Part shown: positions 61,776 to 64,000 of the stretch, piece after piece
How the letters are laid out: each line of letters starts with the position of its first letter
Numbering within the stretch: the stretch's first letter is position 1
Assembly (NCBI RefSeq): GCF_017571495.1
Contig: NZ_JAGETZ010000018.1
Coordinates: forward strand, 62,001-126,000
Source: Hymenobacter negativus
Lineage (GTDB): Bacteria; Bacteroidota; Bacteroidia; Cytophagales; Hymenobacteraceae
Direction: 5' to 3'
Length of the DNA stretch: 64,000 nt
Position numbers and translations under genes: made by a program
Notes under the pieces: generated by a model
Databases searched by the model: none
What the model saw: the letters and a program-made list of their open reading frames with translations, nothing else
What the model was told of the DNA's origin: nothing

Positions 61776-62245
61776 CGGTGGCCGCGCCAGAGGAAGACGA
61801 TGCCGTCAGCATCCTGCTCCAGGCTGCCAGACTCGCGCAGGTCTGAAAGAAGCGGGCACTTCTCTCCTCCTCTTTTCTCCACGTCGCGGCTGAGCTAGGA
61901 GAGGGCGATGACGGGGGCGTTGAACTCCTTGGCCAGCTCCTTGAGGCCGCGGCTGATGCTGCCCACTTCCTGCTCGCGGTTGCCTTTGGTGTCGCCGCGC
62001 ATGAGCTGGTCGTAATCGACCAGGACCAGGTGCAGCGGGTACTGGGCATGCAGGCGGGTGCATTTGGTGCGCAATTGCTGGGCGGTGAAGCCAGGCGTAT
62101 CGTCGAGGTTTAACGTGTGGCTGTGGTTGCGCAGGCGCTGGGATTGCTGGCATATGTGGGCCACTTGCTCGAGGCCGCTAGCCAAGTTAGTTCTACCACG
62201 CCGCAGGCCGAAGATAGAATAACCGGAGACTTTGCTGGCCATCAA
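61776..62245 (-). pseudogene. Replicative DnaB-like helicase fragment
   Basis: Read leftward from 62245, the frame gives LNLDDTPGFTAQQLRTKC, LHLVLVDYDQLMRGDT and GSISRGLKELAKEFNAPVIALS, then TAG, then LSRDVEKRGGEKCPLLSDL and ESGSLEQDADGIVFLWRG. These are motifs of the DnaB C-terminal RecA-like domain (Walker B VDY and the VPVIALSQLSR motif). The TAG stands exactly where Gln is conserved. The N-terminal half of DnaB is absent, so it is a remnant, perhaps from a phage or plasmid. Confidence 0.8.
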
Positions 62246-62445
62246 GTGCTACCTGAAACTGTAATAAAGTTGTGCGCGCTCCATGCGATAGCCCTTCCCA
62301 CAAACACCATAATAAGCTGCATTTTCAGATTTTCAGTAACACAACACCCTTTGCTAAAAGCAAAGACTGTAAGTATAGCATCTGCGCTCGAGCTCATACT
62401 ACCTCTTATCTGAACTCCCAAGTTCACTTTACACTTACGCCTCAT
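62246..62445. other. Interval between DnaB remnant and IS3 without a gene
   Basis: No coding frame, repeat or RNA recognised; composition is more AT-rich than the neighbouring remnants. Confidence 0.5.
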
Positions 62446-62472
62446 TGAGGTGGTCTAGCTAAGCCGGACAGA
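62446..62472 (+). repeat. IS3 left inverted repeat
   Basis: TGAGGTGGTCTAGCTAAGCC and the next seven bases match the right end with mismatches at positions 14, 15, 17 and 19 of 27. Confidence 0.85.
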
Positions 62473-63340
62473 GTTTGGACGTTGTTTGCAGGTGGGTTTC
62501 GAAGTGATTTGGGGCGAGGTAACCGAGGGTCGAGTAGCGGCGTTCGGCGTTGTAATAAGCGATGTGGTGGCTGATTTCGAGCCGGGCTTCTTCCAGCCCG
62601 GGGAAGCGGCCGCCGTCGAGTAGTTCGGCTTTGAAGCGACTCCAAAACGATTCGGCGTGGGCGTTGTCGTAGCAGTTGCCGCGCCGGCTCATGCTTTGCT
62701 GGGCGCCGTGGCGCGCCAGTAAGTCCTTAAATCGGGTGGCGCGCTACTGACTGCCCTGGTCGGAATGCACGATGAGGCCCGCCGGGGGCCGGCGCACGGC
62801 CAGGGCACGCCGGAGCGCCTCGCTGACCAGGTCTTCGGGCATGGTTTCGCGCACGTGCCAGCCCACGACTTTGCGCGAGCAGCGGTCCAGCCACACCGCT
62901 AAGTAGAGCCAGCCGCCGCCCTGGCGCGGCAAATACGTGATGTCGCCCACCCAGACCCGGTTGGGGGCAGTGGGGGCCGGCTGGCCGAGCAAGCGGTTGG
63001 GCGCCGGGCACACGGCCGGGTCCGAGTCGGTGGTGCGGGGCACAAACGAACGGGGCTGCTGTGCACGCAGGCCATAGACTTCGAGCACCTGGCGGATGCG
63101 CCAACGCCCCACGGCATGGCCGTCGGCCTGCACTTCCACCCGCAACCGGCGCGTGCCGTAGCGCTGGCTATGATAGGCAAAGGCTTCGCGCACGGCCACT
63201 TGCCAGGCGGGCTCGACCGCTGGTACCTGCCGGCGGCGCTGCCAGGCGTAATAGGCGGCCGGGGCCACGCGCAGCACCTGGCAGAGTTGGCGCACCGGCA
63301 CCTGGCCGGCCTGTTGGGCGATGTGCTGATAAGTGCTCAC
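62459..63340 (-). pseudogene. IS3 transposase OrfB, interrupted by an in-frame amber stop
   Basis: The frame from GTG at 63340 carries HTH_21 and DDE-type integrase core blocks: VWVGDITYLPRQG (first Asp), VHSDQGSQ (second Asp), and, after a TAG at 62744-62746, MSRRGNCYDNAHAESFWSRFKAEL (Glu). The part after the stop (62743-62459) is in the same frame, so the single TAG (where Tyr is usual in GSQY) is the only fault. A GTGA overlap with orfA, and an A7G tract in orfA (63370-63376 on the plus strand), fit programmed frameshifting to OrfAB. Confidence 0.88.
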
Positions 63341-63639
63341 CGGGTCGGCTGGCCGAAGATGACCAAGGCTTTTTTTAAAATGTCGAGCTCCTGCTCGGCC
63401 CGCTTCAAGCGAGCGCGCAGGGCGCGCACCTCCGGGTCGCGGGCGACCTCCACGCTGCCGACCTCAGCCACTACCTGGGCCTGTTGCCAGCGGTGAAGCA
63501 GCTTGGGGCTGATGCCTAATTGCCGGGCCGCCAACTGGGCGCTGCGGCTTTCGCTGGCCAGGCGCAGAGGCTCGGTTTTAAAGGCCTCGTCGTATTTACG
63601 CCGTTTGTCGGGCGACGTCCCGCTGGATTTGCTTGCCAT
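63337..63639 (-). CDS. IS3 transposase OrfA
   Basis: A 100-residue protein with a helix-turn-helix (KRRKYDEAFKTEPLRLASES, ARQLGISPKLLHRW) and a C-terminal leucine-zipper-like coiled coil (RALRARLKRAEQELDILKKA). It binds the IS ends and makes OrfAB by frameshifting at the A-run encoding ILKKA. The start is ATG at 63639. Confidence 0.9.
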   Translation of the reverse strand: MASKSSGTSPDKRRKYDEAFKTEPLRLASESRSAQLAARQLGISPKLLHRWQQAQVVAEVGSVEVARDPEVRALRARLKRAEQELDILKKALVIFGQPTR

Positions 63640-63663
63640 AACAGAAGAAATATACGTCCTTCT

Positions 63664-63690
63664 TCTGTCCGTCATTCCTAGACCACCTCA
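63664..63690 (-). repeat. IS3 right inverted repeat
   Basis: Complement of the left end over 27 bases with four mismatches; outermost bases TG/CA as expected for IS3. Confidence 0.85.
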
Positions 63691-63958
63691 CATTTTCTCA
63701 ATCATCGGCGTCACTTATAGCCTTAAATAGACTCGTTGGACTTATTAGCCGCGATTTGTATTTACCGTAAAGCACTCACACAACTGGGGACATTGAGCGA
63801 GCCGTGTAGGATGTCCTAGCATCTGACCTTTTATCTGACCTTTTGCCGACAACAATGAATAAAGCACCCCGTTCAAGCCACCTGGCCCTACTTTTGCAAA
63901 GCCGGTGCTGGATAACAAGGCGCAACTATTTGCGTTATGTTGTGCTCAACATTTGGAA
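63691..63958. other. Right island end, short repeats and outward -7 box
   Basis: No gene is seen. TCTGACCTTTT occurs twice in tandem (63822-63832 and 63834-63844, 12-base period); a related TCTGACCTTTG lies inside the left island end at 36386-36396 in the same orientation, so these may be integrase arm sites. TACTTTTG at 63889-63896 is an exact -7 box pointing rightward, out of the island. Confidence 0.5.
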
Positions 63959-64000
63959 TTAGCAGCTCCAACACGCTTTTGCCACCTTCGACCAGAAACG
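63959..64000. repeat. Right copy of 42-bp direct repeat (putative attR core)
   Basis: Identical to 36227-36268 to the last base of the window. The core may continue beyond it. To the left is island sequence; to the right should be the original upstream part of the methyltransferase gene. Confidence 0.85.

Larger units (their letters stand above)
62446..63690. mobile_element. IS3-family insertion sequence, 1245 bp
   Basis: The ends are TGAGGTGGTCTAG... at 62446 and its imperfect complement ending at 63690 (13 identical bases first, then GGACAGA). Both outer flanks read CAT (62443-62445 and 63691-63693), a 3-bp target duplication typical of IS3 elements. It carries a two-frame transposase on the minus strand (orfA, orfB). 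The intact ends and duplication show a single, complete insertion in the decayed island end. Confidence 0.9.

Noticed and set aside
61281..62245. Genuine TAG-to-Gln recoding of intact Fic and DnaB genes
   Set aside because: Fic also has a frameshift and a Gly-to-Glu change in its motif, and DnaB lacks its N-terminal half; simple decay explains all.
1..64000. CRISPR arrays
   Set aside because: No array of regularly spaced repeats was seen anywhere; the only tandem repeats are the two copies of TCTGACCTTT.

Overview
The window looks like the chromosome of a GC-rich Bacteroidota, most likely Hymenobacter or a close relative (Cytophagales). The evidence is the gene content (gyrA, DUF349, YqgE, DUF1015, Maf, COG2509 oxidoreductase, Bacteroidota-type tyrosine integrase), the lack of strong Shine-Dalgarno sites, and promoter boxes that fit the Bacteroidota -7 consensus TAnnTTTG.

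Positions 1-36226 are ordinary chromosome. In order they hold: the 5' end of gyrA; small envelope genes; a tRNA-Thr(UGU); a DUF349 gene and yqgE; pdxH; a DUF1015-maf-glycosyltransferase-glycosyltransferase run; EamA, HAD and gpsA genes; a HlyD/TolC export pair; serine dehydratase beta subunit; tryptophan 2,3-dioxygenase; an MHS-type MFS transporter; a COG2509 FAD protein; a CoA-binding protein; a third membrane glycosyltransferase; a copper P-type ATPase followed by a Met/His-rich outer-membrane protein; an ECF sigma factor operon; and a TrmH/SpoU RNA methyltransferase.

From 36227 to the window end lies a genomic island of about 27.7 kb. A 42-bp perfect direct repeat at 36227-36268 and 63959-64000 marks its two ends (the core may continue past 64000). 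The left copy lies inside the 5' part of the methyltransferase gene. The integrase (36479) and a double-HTH regulator sit just inside the left end. The cargo is a full DNA phosphorothioation system: the modification genes dndC-dndD-dndE-like-(membrane protein)-dndB run leftward from 59940 to 53134, dndA runs convergently at 51975, and the restriction genes dptF-dptG-dptH run rightward from 43441 to 51752. An HNH-endonuclease gene and a MazG-like pyrophosphohydrolase gene are divergent from dptF. Unusual points are that dndE is fused to a HerA/FtsK-like ATPase domain whose Walker motifs look degenerate, and that a small multi-pass membrane protein overlaps dndB.

The right end of the island (60239-63690) is a graveyard: a frameshifted SF1 helicase, a Fic protein with amber codons and a frameshift, a DnaB-like fragment with an amber codon, and an IS3-family element (3-bp CAT duplication) whose transposase carries a nonsense codon. 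Another decayed region lies at 39656-41817. The working model is that DndA and DndC supply sulfur, DndD and the DndE fusion place it in the DNA backbone, DndB regulates, and DptFGH attack DNA that lacks the mark; HNH and the pyrophosphohydrolase may add a second layer. All functions are inferred from sequence reading only.
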